Below are positions 18,216-28,800 of a stretch of 64,000 bases of DNA, one piece after another (within the stretch, counting starts at the first letter, position 1; each line of letters starts with the position of its first letter). The notes below the pieces were generated by a model that was not told the DNA's origin, made no database searches, and saw nothing but the letters and a program-made list of their open reading frames with translations. The translations under genes and the position numbers were made by a program. The stretch is from JAQWQB01 sp047636995. GTDB taxonomy: Bacteria > Bacteroidota > Bacteroidia > Flavobacteriales_D > Sanyastnellaceae. Location: contig JBLIGQ010000006.1 in the NCBI GenBank assembly GCA_047636995.1, positions 1 through 64,000 of the forward strand. The letters are read 5' to 3'.

Positions 18216-21200
18216 ATGAACAGCGCAAGGAATACATTGATTCGTTCAGCCATTTTCGCGCTTCTGCTGCTGCCCAATCTGGTATTCGGGCAATGTCCAG
18301 AAGCCTTTGATTTCAACGGTGACGTTGGAACAAATCCGTATTGGTATAGCTGCTCAGGAAATGATTACACACTCAATGTTCAATCGCCAGACGATTGGGG
18401 TGCGTATGAAATTGACTGGGGAGATGGCAGTGCTATTTTGTCTGGATTAAGTTGGACTTCACCCGTTTCAATTCCCCACACGTATACTGCTGCGGTAGAC
18501 ACGTTTATTGTTGTTATTTCTGAACTGATATCAGGCTGCACGGTGCAAGGTGTTCTTGTAATGGAAGAAGCAACTAGCGCCTCTATTCAAATTCCAGTTG
18601 GCGGATTGACACAAGCATGCGCACCTCAAGAACTGGAGTTCATCAACTCTGCTACCAACGTTTCTGAAACCACTATTTTCACTTGGGATTTCGGTGACGG
18701 CACTCCACCGCTTACATTTGATTACACCAACCTCAACCAGGTTGTGGCCCATGTTTATGAGCAAAACACGGTAGACTGTGAAACCGTTGTTTCCCTCTCT
18801 GCTGAAAATTATTGCAATACCATTCAAGGAGGAGCCTCAGAGGCAACATTTAATCCTATCAGAATTTGGGACATAGATGATGCGGCAATTACAGCTTCAG
18901 CTACTGTTCTGTGTTATCCTGACACCATGGTTACTTTTGCAAATACAACCGAACGAAACTGCTTGTTCCAAGGAAATATTTACCAGCGATATGAATACTG
19001 GAATTTTGGTGATTATTGGGGCGAAGGACAAGACTCAATCATTGATTGGACACCTTGGCCTCCTACCTTCCCAAATACCATTGCTTACCCCGGACTGGGA
19101 ACCTATGAAGTGCAGCTTCTAGATAGTAACTTCTGTGGAATTGACACCGCAAATATTAGCATTACAATTGTTCCTCCGCCCATTGCAGACATCACCGCAT
19201 CTGATGCTGTAATCTGTGTTGGAGAACCCATTACTTTTTTCCAAAACTCTTCAGGAGGAGCAGACAGCTATTCATGGAATTTTGATGACGGCATTGGCTG
19301 GTTGCCAACAGGTGGTGGAAACATCACATACGTATTTAATACCCCAGGAATCTACAATGTATGCAGCGCTGTCGGAATCCAATCATCAAATGGGGGCTGT
19401 GCTGATACCACATGCGTTCCCGTGCAAGTGCTCCCATCACCTATTGCAAATATTGGTTTTGACACGTTGATTGGTTGCGATGAGCTTACCGTTAATTATG
19501 ATGACCAATCAACGGGCGCGGTAAGTTACATATGGAGCTTTGATGTGACGCCGTTTACCTTTGGCGGACCTGATCCTGGGCCTGTAGACTACGACTTGCC
19601 GGGGAATTATATTGTAACCCTTTCGGTTGAAGGCCTGAATGGATGTCTTGACACAGATCAAGAAGTAGTAACTGTTTTCGAATCTCCTGTGGTAGATTTT
19701 CTGGCCGCGAATGTGTGCGAAGGCACCCCAGCGAATTTCACAGACTTTTCAACCTCAAATCCAGGTGACCCTATCATTGGATGGCACTGGGAATTTGGAA
19801 ATGGAGATGAAAGCTTCACACAAAACCCTACTTATGTTTTCAATACCGTAGGAATCTATGACATCATTTTAACTGTAACCACAGCCACTTGTTCTAGCAC
19901 CATGACTTCTGAAGTTACCGTTGAACCAGGACCTGTCCCTTCTATGTTTCCAGACATTGACGAAGGCTGCTCCCCTTTGGATGTCTCATTCACTAACACC
20001 ACTTCTGGCGCCACCAACTATCAATGGAATTTCGGTGATGGAACAGGAAGTAACGACCCGGCACCAACCCATACATTCATCAATTTAACGGAGACAGACT
20101 CGATTTACACAGTGGTTATGACCGCCTTTACAACATTCGGTTGTTCTGCGCCAGACACGGTATATGTGACTGTATTCCCTGGCGCTCAGGCATCATTTAT
20201 TGACAATAGCAATCCGCCAGGATGCGCCCCATTCATGGCCATCTTTAACAACACCTCTGTTGGTGCTGACAGTTATTTCTGGAATTTGGGAGATGGAAAC
20301 ACAACCACCGAAACCAGTCCCACTCATTTATATGAGAATGAAACTGGATTCGTTCAAAACTTTGACGTTACACTGATTGCCTATAAAAACAACGGGTGCA
20401 ATGATACCGCAATGACCAACGTGATTGTATATCCTACTCCAGATTACAATTTTAGCGTCATACCTGACTCTGCGTGTTCACCTTTGGTGGTAACAATGCC
20501 ATTCATTCAAGGAATAAACACATTCGATTGGGATTTTGGTGATGGTTCAACAAACAGTTCATTCGCTACCCCTACTCACATTTATGAAAACGTTACTCCG
20601 AATCAATTAGAGTATACAATCACACTGATTGGGACCTCTGCTTTCGGTTGCGTTGACACCTCTTACGCCAATGTGAATATAGACCCCCAACCTACGGCAC
20701 AGTTTACGTCATCTGTGACTACGGGTTGCTCTCCGCTTGAGGCAACATTCGAGAACACGTCCATACAAGCAGATAGCTACATTTGGATTTATGCCCCTGG
20801 AGATACTTCGTATACCTCTGACCCTATTCACCAACATACGTTCAGTAACACCACCAATCAGACTTTGACGTTCAACGTTGAATTGATTGCTGTTTCAGAT
20901 GATGGGTGTGTTGATAGCTTCATTATTCCAATTCAAGTCTATCCTGAAGCAGAGGCCGCTATCTTCGACCCTGGAGATGGATGTCACCCTTATACAATCA
21001 ACTTTTTTAACACGTCTAATAACGCTGATGAATACCAATGGGACTTTGGAAACGGTCTAATCTCGCTGGATGAAAATCCCACCACAATTCTCCAAAACCC
21101 GGGCGAAACAGACAGTACATACACGGTTCAACTCTTTGTTACTTCAGCAGATGGCTGCACTGATATAACCAGTTTAGACATTGTGGTGCATCACCAACCT

Positions 21201-23267
21201 GATAGTGACTTTAACATGAGCCAAGACGAAGGATGTCACCCTGCTCCTGGCACCCTTTTTAACAACAGCACGGGCGCTACCTCCTACCTATGGGATTATG
21301 GCGATGGATCCCAAAGCGATACAGTTGCACTTGAACATGACCATGAATTCACTTCTGTTTCAGCCAGTCCGGTAACATACAATGTTACCTTGACCGCTAT
21401 AACCGATTTTGGATGCACGAACCAATCTTCACTTCCTTACACCGTCTTTCCTTTGATTACATCTGGTTTTGATGCCAGTGATGATGGCTGCTCACCCCTG
21501 ACAGTGCTTTTTAACAATGAATCTCTGGGTGCATCAAATGGTTTTGAATGGGCTTTCGGAGACGGCAGCGTTTCGAACCAAACGAATCCTACCGTTACTT
21601 TTATCAACAATAGTGGACAAGACACTACCTATAATGTAATGTTAGTAGCTGAATCAATTTATGGTTGCGTTGACACATCGTATTTCCCTGTGAACGTTTT
21701 TGCTACACCAATCGCTTTAGCTGCCATTGACACCACCTTGGGGTGCTATCCTTTGGATGTTGTGTTCGAAAACAATTCTATTGGTGCAGACACCTATCAA
21801 TGGGTTTATGGAACGGGCGATGTGAGCAATGTGGCAGACCCACTTCATACCTACATTTATTACAATTTCGGCGAAGCGCCGGTTTTCTATAACATCACAC
21901 TGAATGCATACACAAACAGCGGATGCTCGAGCTCAGATCAACTTATAGTTGAAGTTCAACCGCCACTTGTTGCAGATGTTGATGGAAATTTAACTGGATG
22001 CTCTCCATTGACTGTTCAATTTGAAAACAACTCAGAAGGAGCTATTTCTTATTTCTGGGACTTCGATGACGGAAATACGCACACCATACCTGAACCTCAG
22101 CACATGTTCTTCAATGACACCCAAGATGACATCCTTTTTGAAGTCATAATGGTTGCTGAAGGCTACACAGGTTGTTTTGATACTGCTTATGTAAACGTGA
22201 CTGTCTTCGCAACACCAAACGCCCAATTTACTGCTCAGCCGCAGCTTCAAGCATTCCCAGACACAGACATTGATCTTACCAATGAAAGTTCTGCAGGTGC
22301 ATCAGCTGAATACATCTGGGACATGGGTGATGGAACGATTCTCTCAGGAGACAACCCTGGGAATTATGACTATGGCACTTACGGCACATTCACCATAACC
22401 CTTACCATAGACAATGGTGCCTGTCAAGACATGTACGAGCAAATTATTGAGATTACGCCCCCGCCTCCAATTGCTGCATTTTTAGGCCCCGCATCTGGTT
22501 GCGCTCCTCTGGTGGTTAATTTCCAAGATTTATCTGAATATGCATTGGCATGGAGCTGGAATTTTGGCGATGGAGGTACAGCAAGCGTATCAAATCCTTC
22601 GTATACTTATTATGCACCGGGAACGTATACCGTCACACTCACGGTTGAAGGACTATTGGCTGGCACTTCAGACACACAGGTTCAAACAGCCATTATTGAG
22701 GTTTACCCGCAAGCAATTGCTGCATTCTCTATTACACCTGACGAAGTTAGTATTCCCAGTGACCCGATCTATACTATTAACCTCTCACAAAATGCAACCA
22801 CCTACATGTGGGATTTTGGGGATGGAACAACTTCTACCGAGTATAACCCGATTCATTATTACCAAAATGAAGGCTATTACACCGTTGAATTAACAGCCAA
22901 CAACCAATACAATTGCCCAACAACTTATGTGCTCGTTGACGCCGTGTATGCTCAAGAAGAAGGAGAAATCAGCTTCCCGAACGCCTTTACTCCTACTTCG
23001 GAATCAAATGGTGGAGTCTACAATCCAAATGGTTTTAGCAATGACGTCTTCTTCCCTATTCACAAAGGAGTAGAAGAATTTCAGTTGCAGATTTTCAACA
23101 AGTGGGGGGAGCTATTATTTGAAAGTACTGATGTAAATATCGGTTGGGATGGACATTATCATAACGTTATTTGCAAACAAGACGTATATGCATGGAAAGT
23201 TAAAGCCAAATTTGTGGATGGAGAAGAATTTCTCAAAGCTGGCGACGTAACCTTATTAGTGAAGTAA
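18216..23267 (+). CDS. Giant PKD-repeat adhesin with gliding motility-associated C-terminal domain (SprB-like)
   Basis: 1683 residues from the ATG at 18216, chosen because it opens a proper signal peptide (MNSARNTLIRSAIFALLLL, ending VFGQ); longer frames from TTG 18111 or ATG 18177 would bury it. The body is about 18 PKD-like units of roughly 80-90 residues, most with a core such as SYQWNFGDG or TYMWDFGDG and a GCSPLxVxFxNxS lead-in. The final 100 residues (ISFPNAFTPTSES, FNKWGELLFES, GWDGHYHN, DVYAWKVKA) are the type B T9SS sorting domain found in SprB-like gliding adhesins. Such proteins need an SprF-type partner, encoded two genes downstream. Expected on the cell surface, possibly moving along the cell; motility itself is not proven by this window. 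Confidence 0.88.
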   Translation: MNSARNTLIRSAIFALLLLPNLVFGQCPEAFDFNGDVGTNPYWYSCSGNDYTLNVQSPDDWGAYEIDWGDGSAILSGLSWTSPVSIPHTYTAAVDTFIVVISELISGCTVQGVLVMEEATSASIQIPVGGLTQACAPQELEFINSATNVSETTIFTWDFGDGTPPLTFDYTNLNQVVAHVYEQNTVDCETVVSLSAENYCNTIQGGASEATFNPIRIWDIDDAAITASATVLCYPDTMVTFANTTERNCLFQGNIYQRYEYWNFGDYWGEGQDSIIDWTPWPPTFPNTIAYPGLGTYEVQLLDSNFCGIDTANISITIVPPPIADITASDAVICVGEPITFFQNSSGGADSYSWNFDDGIGWLPTGGGNITYVFNTPGIYNVCSAVGIQSSNGGCADTTCVPVQVLPSPIANIGFDTLIGCDELTVNYDDQSTGAVSYIWSFDVTPFTFGGPDPGPVDYDLPGNYIVTLSVEGLNGCLDTDQEVVTVFESPVVDFLAANVCEGTPANFTDFSTSNPGDPIIGWHWEFGNGDESFTQNPTYVFNTVGIYDIILTVTTATCSSTMTSEVTVEPGPVPSMFPDIDEGCSPLDVSFTNTTSGATNYQWNFGDGTGSNDPAPTHTFINLTETDSIYTVVMTAFTTFGCSAPDTVYVTVFPGAQASFIDNSNPPGCAPFMAIFNNTSVGADSYFWNLGDGNTTTETSPTHLYENETGFVQNFDVTLIAYKNNGCNDTAMTNVIVYPTPDYNFSVIPDSACSPLVVTMPFIQGINTFDWDFGDGSTNSSFATPTHIYENVTPNQLEYTITLIGTSAFGCVDTSYANVNIDPQPTAQFTSSVTTGCSPLEATFENTSIQADSYIWIYAPGDTSYTSDPIHQHTFSNTTNQTLTFNVELIAVSDDGCVDSFIIPIQVYPEAEAAIFDPGDGCHPYTINFFNTSNNADEYQWDFGNGLISLDENPTTILQNPGETDSTYTVQLFVTSADGCTDITSLDIVVHHQPDSDFNMSQDEGCHPAPGTLFNNSTGATSYLWDYGDGSQSDTVALEHDHEFTSVSASPVTYNVTLTAITDFGCTNQSSLPYTVFPLITSGFDASDDGCSPLTVLFNNESLGASNGFEWAFGDGSVSNQTNPTVTFINNSGQDTTYNVMLVAESIYGCVDTSYFPVNVFATPIALAAIDTTLGCYPLDVVFENNSIGADTYQWVYGTGDVSNVADPLHTYIYYNFGEAPVFYNITLNAYTNSGCSSSDQLIVEVQPPLVADVDGNLTGCSPLTVQFENNSEGAISYFWDFDDGNTHTIPEPQHMFFNDTQDDILFEVIMVAEGYTGCFDTAYVNVTVFATPNAQFTAQPQLQAFPDTDIDLTNESSAGASAEYIWDMGDGTILSGDNPGNYDYGTYGTFTITLTIDNGACQDMYEQIIEITPPPPIAAFLGPASGCAPLVVNFQDLSEYALAWSWNFGDGGTASVSNPSYTYYAPGTYTVTLTVEGLLAGTSDTQVQTAIIEVYPQAIAAFSITPDEVSIPSDPIYTINLSQNATTYMWDFGDGTTSTEYNPIHYYQNEGYYTVELTANNQYNCPTTYVLVDAVYAQEEGEISFPNAFTPTSESNGGVYNPNGFSNDVFFPIHKGVEEFQLQIFNKWGELLFESTDVNIGWDGHYHNVICKQDVYAWKVKAKFVDGEEFLKAGDVTLLVK

Positions 23268-24832
23268 TGAGAACCACCCTGTTCACCACTTTACTTTTCT
23301 TGCTGGGCTTTTCAAGCCTAGGTCAAGACAACTGGTCTCGGATAGACCGGAAGGCTTTTGCTGATGCAGACTTTGCCTTTTACCAAGGTGATTATGCATT
23401 TGCAGAGAAAGTCTTCGCGCGGCTTTATGCCCAAGATTCATCCTATGCTCAATTAAACTTTGAGTATGGCGTGGTTCTCCTTGATTTCAAAAACAATAAA
23501 GCTTCTGCACTTAAGATGCTCAAAGGAGCATGTGACCAAGACATAAAAGAAGCCTTTTTCCATTACGGAAGAGCCCTTCATCAAACTCATCAATTCGATG
23601 AAGCCATTAACTCGTTTAATCGCTACTTGGTCTCTGGAGATGGAAAGTTAGATTTCAAAGAAGTACAACGCCAAATTCGCATTTCATTGAGGGCGAAAAA
23701 AGCAATCAATGCACCTGTAGATGTGAAGATAACGAACCTAGGCCCAAACATCAACACCAGCAACAAAGAGTATGTACCCTTGGTGACGCCAAACAATCAA
23801 GAACTCTTCTTTACAAGCAGAAGAAATGATAGCACCGCGAAACTAAAAGATCCCAATGGTGAATTCTTCGAAGACATCTATTCAGCTATAAAAGTAAAAG
23901 AAGGCATTTGGGGTGAGGTCAAGAACATAGGACAACCTGTGAACAGTGAAACTCATGATGCTACAGTCAGTATTTCTGGAGACGGAAACACCATGATTAT
24001 ATACCGCACCAATGAAAACCTTACGGGAGGAGATTTGTACATTACTGAATTGAAGAAAGAGAAATGGAGCAATCCAGTAAAACTACCGTCAACCATTAAT
24101 TCTGAATACCAAGAGGCAAGCGCTGCCATTTCACCAGATAAGAACACCCTATTCTTCAGCAGCAATCGTCCAGATGGTTTCGGCGGAAAAGACCTCTACA
24201 GAGTGCGCATGCTCCCGAATGGAAAGTGGTCACTTCCAAAAAACCTAGGACCGTCTATCAATACCCCTTATGACGAAGACGCTCCCCACATGGACATTGA
24301 TGGGAAAACACTCTACTTCGCTTCGCAAGGCCATTCAACCATTGGTGGTTTTGACTTATTTAGAACAAAAGAGCTCGACTTCGATGTTTGGTCTTCTCCT
24401 GAAAACCTCGGTTATCCCGCCAATACGGTTGAAGATGATATTTTCCTTTCGGTAGATGCAGGAGGTCGAAAAGGGTATTTCTCTTCAGAGCGACCTGGCG
24501 GATTTGGACAACAAGATTTATATGAAATTGACTTTATATACAGACAGCAACAACAGCTTGTTATAAAAGGAGAAACACGGGCTTTGAATGGCCTTCCGCT
24601 TGCAGGTGTGATTACTGTTATTGATGAAGATCAAAAAACGGTGCAAGGAATCTATAGAGGCAGTGAGAGTTCAGGGAAGTTCATTTTGATCCTTAACCCA
24701 ATGACTGCTTATAAAATTGTTATTGAAATTGACGGATACAAGACGATTTCAGATGATTTGATTTTCGAATTCCCTCTGTCGAAAACCGACCAGCAGCAGG
24801 CACTTGCACCCTATATGTTCCAACGACTATGA
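23267..24832 (+). CDS. TPR and PD40 beta-propeller protein, partner of the adhesin/SprF module
   Basis: 521 residues with a signal peptide (MRTTLFTTLLFLLGFSSLGQ). Residues about 30-130 look like tetratricopeptide repeats (FYQGDYAFAEKVF, AFFHYGRALHQTHQFDEAINSF). Residues 160-420 are PD40/WD40-like repeats with LFFTSRRND, LFFSSNRPDGFGGKDLY, LYFASQGHSTIGGFDLF and GYFSSERPGGFGQQDLY. A short carboxypeptidase-regulatory-like domain follows (GETRALNGLPLAGVITVID). Relatives such as PorE and OmpA-family proteins usually end in a peptidoglycan-binding OmpA domain; this one does not. The ATG shares a base with the adhesin stop, and its stop overlaps the SprF/PorP start, so the three are one translational unit. 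Probably periplasmic or outer-membrane associated and involved in adhesin export or anchoring. Confidence 0.82.
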   Translation: MRTTLFTTLLFLLGFSSLGQDNWSRIDRKAFADADFAFYQGDYAFAEKVFARLYAQDSSYAQLNFEYGVVLLDFKNNKASALKMLKGACDQDIKEAFFHYGRALHQTHQFDEAINSFNRYLVSGDGKLDFKEVQRQIRISLRAKKAINAPVDVKITNLGPNINTSNKEYVPLVTPNNQELFFTSRRNDSTAKLKDPNGEFFEDIYSAIKVKEGIWGEVKNIGQPVNSETHDATVSISGDGNTMIIYRTNENLTGGDLYITELKKEKWSNPVKLPSTINSEYQEASAAISPDKNTLFFSSNRPDGFGGKDLYRVRMLPNGKWSLPKNLGPSINTPYDEDAPHMDIDGKTLYFASQGHSTIGGFDLFRTKELDFDVWSSPENLGYPANTVEDDIFLSVDAGGRKGYFSSERPGGFGQQDLYEIDFIYRQQQQLVIKGETRALNGLPLAGVITVIDEDQKTVQGIYRGSESSGKFILILNPMTAYKIVIEIDGYKTISDDLIFEFPLSKTDQQQALAPYMFQRL

Positions 24833-25836
24833 GATTGTTTATCATCATATGGTCCCTTTTGCTGTTGACGTTCACAACTTCCATAGCACAAGATGCGCAC
24901 TTTACGCAGTTTTATGCAGCACCTACTCACTTGAGTCCTGCATTTGCCGGAACCACTGTGCAATCTAGACTCAGCACCAATTACAGAAACCAATGGCCTT
25001 CTATACCTGGCGCATTTGTAGCTTACAATGTGGCTTATGATCATTATGCCCCCGAACTCAAAAGTGGGTTTGGAATCTTAGCTACGCATGAGCGTGCAGG
25101 AAGTGGCGCGTTAAGAAGCAGTTCTGTATCTGCACAATATGCCTATGAAGTGCGCATAACAAGGCAATTGTTTTTTAGACCCGCACTGCAGTTTACCTAC
25201 AGCAATAGAAACATCAATTTCAATGACTTGGTTTTTGGCGATCAATTGATCCGTAATAATGACCCAACTTCCGTTGAAGAAAACGTCTTCCAGCCCATCA
25301 ATTTCTTCGATATGTCTAGTGGTGGTTTGTTCTACTCTCCTAAGTTCTGGTTTGGAGCAGCTTTGCACCACATCAACCAACCCAATGAGAGTCTTTACCC
25401 AGACCGAATTGGCTTGCTACCGAGAAAAGTTTCTATGCATGGCGGATACCGATTCAAATCAGGATCTGGTGGCCACTACAGAAAAAGCGGAAACGAAATT
25501 GTTGTTGCTTTCAATTATAAAAAGCAAGGCGAGTTTAGTCAACTTGACTTAGGAGCTTACTGGGAAATTGACCCCTTAGTTCTTGGTGTCTGGTACAGAG
25601 GACTACCTGTATTTAAAAGCAATGATTATGGCTATGCCAATCAAGACGCCGTTGCGATACTGGCAGGCATTGGAACAAATAAATTTAGATTTGCTTACAG
25701 TTATGACATCACCGTTTCACAGCTTTCTGTTGGTGCATCTGGTGGTGCACATGAAATCTCCATTGTCTACGAATGGGCGAACAAACGAAATGCACATTTA
25801 AGTAAAAGACGCGTTGTCCCGTGTGCTAAGTTCTAA
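24829..25836 (+). CDS. SprF/PorP-family T9SS membrane protein
   Basis: 335 residues with a signal peptide (MRLFIIIWSLLLLTF, cleavage near SIAQ). The start of the mature protein, DAHFTQFYAAPTHLSPAFAGT, shown in part, is the hallmark of the PorP/SprF family: a 14-stranded-type outer-membrane protein that docks type B sorted proteins during T9SS export. NYRNQWPSIPGAFVAY and the C-terminal AFSYDITVS-like strand (RFAYSYDITVSQL) fit as well. It overlaps the preceding gene by four bases (ATGA). Its position after the PKD adhesin indicates that it is the dedicated partner of that adhesin rather than the general PorP. Confidence 0.9.
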   Translation: MRLFIIIWSLLLLTFTTSIAQDAHFTQFYAAPTHLSPAFAGTTVQSRLSTNYRNQWPSIPGAFVAYNVAYDHYAPELKSGFGILATHERAGSGALRSSSVSAQYAYEVRITRQLFFRPALQFTYSNRNINFNDLVFGDQLIRNNDPTSVEENVFQPINFFDMSSGGLFYSPKFWFGAALHHINQPNESLYPDRIGLLPRKVSMHGGYRFKSGSGGHYRKSGNEIVVAFNYKKQGEFSQLDLGAYWEIDPLVLGVWYRGLPVFKSNDYGYANQDAVAILAGIGTNKFRFAYSYDITVSQLSVGASGGAHEISIVYEWANKRNAHLSKRRVVPCAKF

Positions 25837-25842
25837 AATTAC

Positions 25843-25857
25843 TAGTGATTTTCACTA
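25843..25857. terminator. Weak hairpin after the SprF/PorP gene
   Basis: TAGTGA and TCACTA form a six-bp stem around TTT just after the stop codon at 25836. There is no clear T-run, so it may only slow or stabilise transcript ends. Confidence 0.3.
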
Positions 25858-25890
25858 CCTTATTGGTTGAAAACGAACCAATACCACCCT

Positions 25891-28800
25891 ATGAAATTTG
25901 CCGCATTTATCCTTGTGCTGGTAGGCTTATCTAATTTTGTTGCAGCTCAAAACTACTGTGGCTTTGACCAGCTGCGCGCCGGCTATCTGCAAACCCATGA
26001 GCAAAAAGAAGTTGAAACTGAACTCAACTTCCAAATTTTAAATCAAATGAACGCCCTTCGCAATGGTCAGCGCTTGGGCATTGTTACCGTGCCTGTTGTT
26101 GTCCATGTCTTGCATCAAAATGGTGAAGAAAATATTTCTGACAACCAAATAGAAACGGCCATAGAACAGTTAAATGCTGCTTTTGAAAATGTTGCTCCAT
26201 TCATAAACCCAGACGGAGTAAATACAGAAATTCGATTTTGTCTTGCCGGAACAGACCCTGATGGTGAATATACCACTGGTATTGTTCGCACAGAGACAGA
26301 ATACACAGAAGTGTTTGTTCCTTCTCAGGAACTAGCCATGAAGGATGTGAGCAGATGGGACCCATTTAACTACCTCAACATTTGGCTCGTTAAAGAACTG
26401 GTAAGAGAACCGAGCAACTATGGAGTCATCGGATTTGCAACCTTTCCTGATCAACATGGATCTGACCTTGACGGAGTGGTAGTGGAAGCTGAATTTTTCG
26501 GCACAACCCTAGACTACAGCAAAGTGCATATACATGAAATTGGACATTACTTAGGCCTTTATCACACGTTCCAAGATGGCTGTCAGAATGATGATTGCCA
26601 AACTTCAGGTGATTGGATTTGCGATACACCCCCAGACCAGCAAGCATTTAGCTTTTTGTGCTATGATGGCGCCAACACCTGTGACACAGATGACGATGAT
26701 TTGAGTGATAACAATCCGTTTAGGCCAATTGAAATGGGAGGCACAGGTGATGCACTGGACGAAAAAGACAATTTCATGGATTACTCCAATTTGTACTGCA
26801 TGACTCAATTTACCAATGAACAAGGCTTCCGAATGAAAGCAGTGCTTACAGATGTACGTTCTTCCCTAATTGAGGGTAACCGCTGCTTGACCCCTTGTGA
26901 AAACCCTTTTGAAGCCGCTATTTCTGCTAGTGCTTCGGAAACAGTTGTAGGTATCCCAATTGCATTTACTGTAACTGGGGGCCCTTATGTAGGGGTCAAT
27001 TGGTACATAGATGATGAGAATGCTGGAACAGGTGATTCGTTTGTGTTTCCCGCTGCAGCAGAGGGTCAATTCGAGATCCTCGGCGAGGTTTACAATGAAG
27101 AAATAGGTTGTTATCAGGAGTTTATCTTCGCCATAAACGTTGAATGCGGTGTTTCTGCATATTTCGAATCAACAACTTCCAATATTGGCACCGGAATGGA
27201 TCTTACATTCAACACTACTTCAGAAGGAGTCACCTCCTATAACTGGATGATTGACGGCGTCACGGTTGGAAGTGATGCTGCAGTGACCCATACGTTCAAC
27301 CAAGAAGGCATTGTGGTAGTGACCTTAGAAGTTTCAAATGGACTTTGCACTGACTCCTATTCATGGAACATTAATGTAGGCGACTGCGTGAGTGGCAATG
27401 AATCTAATGTCTGGTTTTTTCAATTGACTGAAAATGCTGATTCTCACGGATTTGATTTCAACTTTTCAGGGATTGATCTTCTGATGTCAGAATATGTTGA
27501 CTTTGAAGAATACAGCCACAACAAGTCGTCATACTGTGATATGGCTGGGAACTTGAAATACGCTTCAAACGGAAATAAAATTTTTGACAAGAACACCAAT
27601 CCCCTGCCAAATGGCGACATCATTGGTGGACCTTCTGCACATTATGGCGGCTGTTTCATTGCCGTACCAGAGAGTGAAAATCTGGTGTATTTCTTCTCTT
27701 CAGCTGAGCAAAACTCTTATTCTGAAGGGCTGCGTTATTCCATCATAGACCATGATCTAAACAACGGACTAGGTGATGTGACTGACGTAAAAGATGTACT
27801 CATTGAAACTACTAATAACGAATCATTCTCAACCGTTCGCCACTGTAATTTGCGCGATTTCTGGCTTACATTTTACGACTTCGCCGAAGGCAGCATAAAG
27901 GCCTATCTAGTAGACCCATCTGGTGTTGCTTCTGAACCTGTAGTTTCACAATTAAACCTAGAATTAAACCCACTCTATGGAACTTCTCCGCTTGAACTCA
28001 ACGGACCTGGAAATAGGATGATGATCGGATCCTTCATCTTAGAATTTGACCCTGCTACGGGAGAAGCATCTGTGATCCAAGAGATTCAATCAGAATTCCT
28101 TAGTGCATACACCTTCTCAAAAGGAGAGCAATATTTGTATTACATGGCCGGTGACTTAGATATTCAGCTTTATCAAATAGACCTATTTGATGACCCCGAT
28201 GACTGGAACGCTAATACACAGAGCATTTTTGAGGGGAGCATAAGCGATTTTGGAAAAGGACTTCAATTAGCCCCAGATGGGAAAATTTACCATGCGGCAG
28301 ACATCTCAGCATGGATTGGGGTGATTGAAAACCCTGACTTACCAGCAAACGAGGTTCTCTATGAACCCAATTTCGCCTTCATTAACGAGAACATCAATGG
28401 CTTCTCAAACTTCCACCACAGCTACGTCTACGGACCAAGCTTGTTCACCTCTGGTGCGCTTGAGGTTTGTGCTGGCGAAGAACATGATTACAACATCTTC
28501 GCCGCAGAATGCCTGAATGAAATTGTTGGATGGGAGGTATATGGAAATGCAATCATCACTGAAAATCAAAACGGAAGTGTGCATGTGACTTTTGAAGAAG
28601 AAGGGGCTGTGCAACTGATTTCTTCAGTCAACCTCTTCTGCGGAATTGTAGCAGACACACTGAACATTACGGTATCATCTGGCCTCCCGCTTAACCTAGC
28701 AGGAAATCAACCCATTTGTGAGAATGAGACTGTTACAATTGATGCTGGAGATGGCTATGATACCTATGAATGGCAAGATGGCTCAACAGAACAAACCTAT

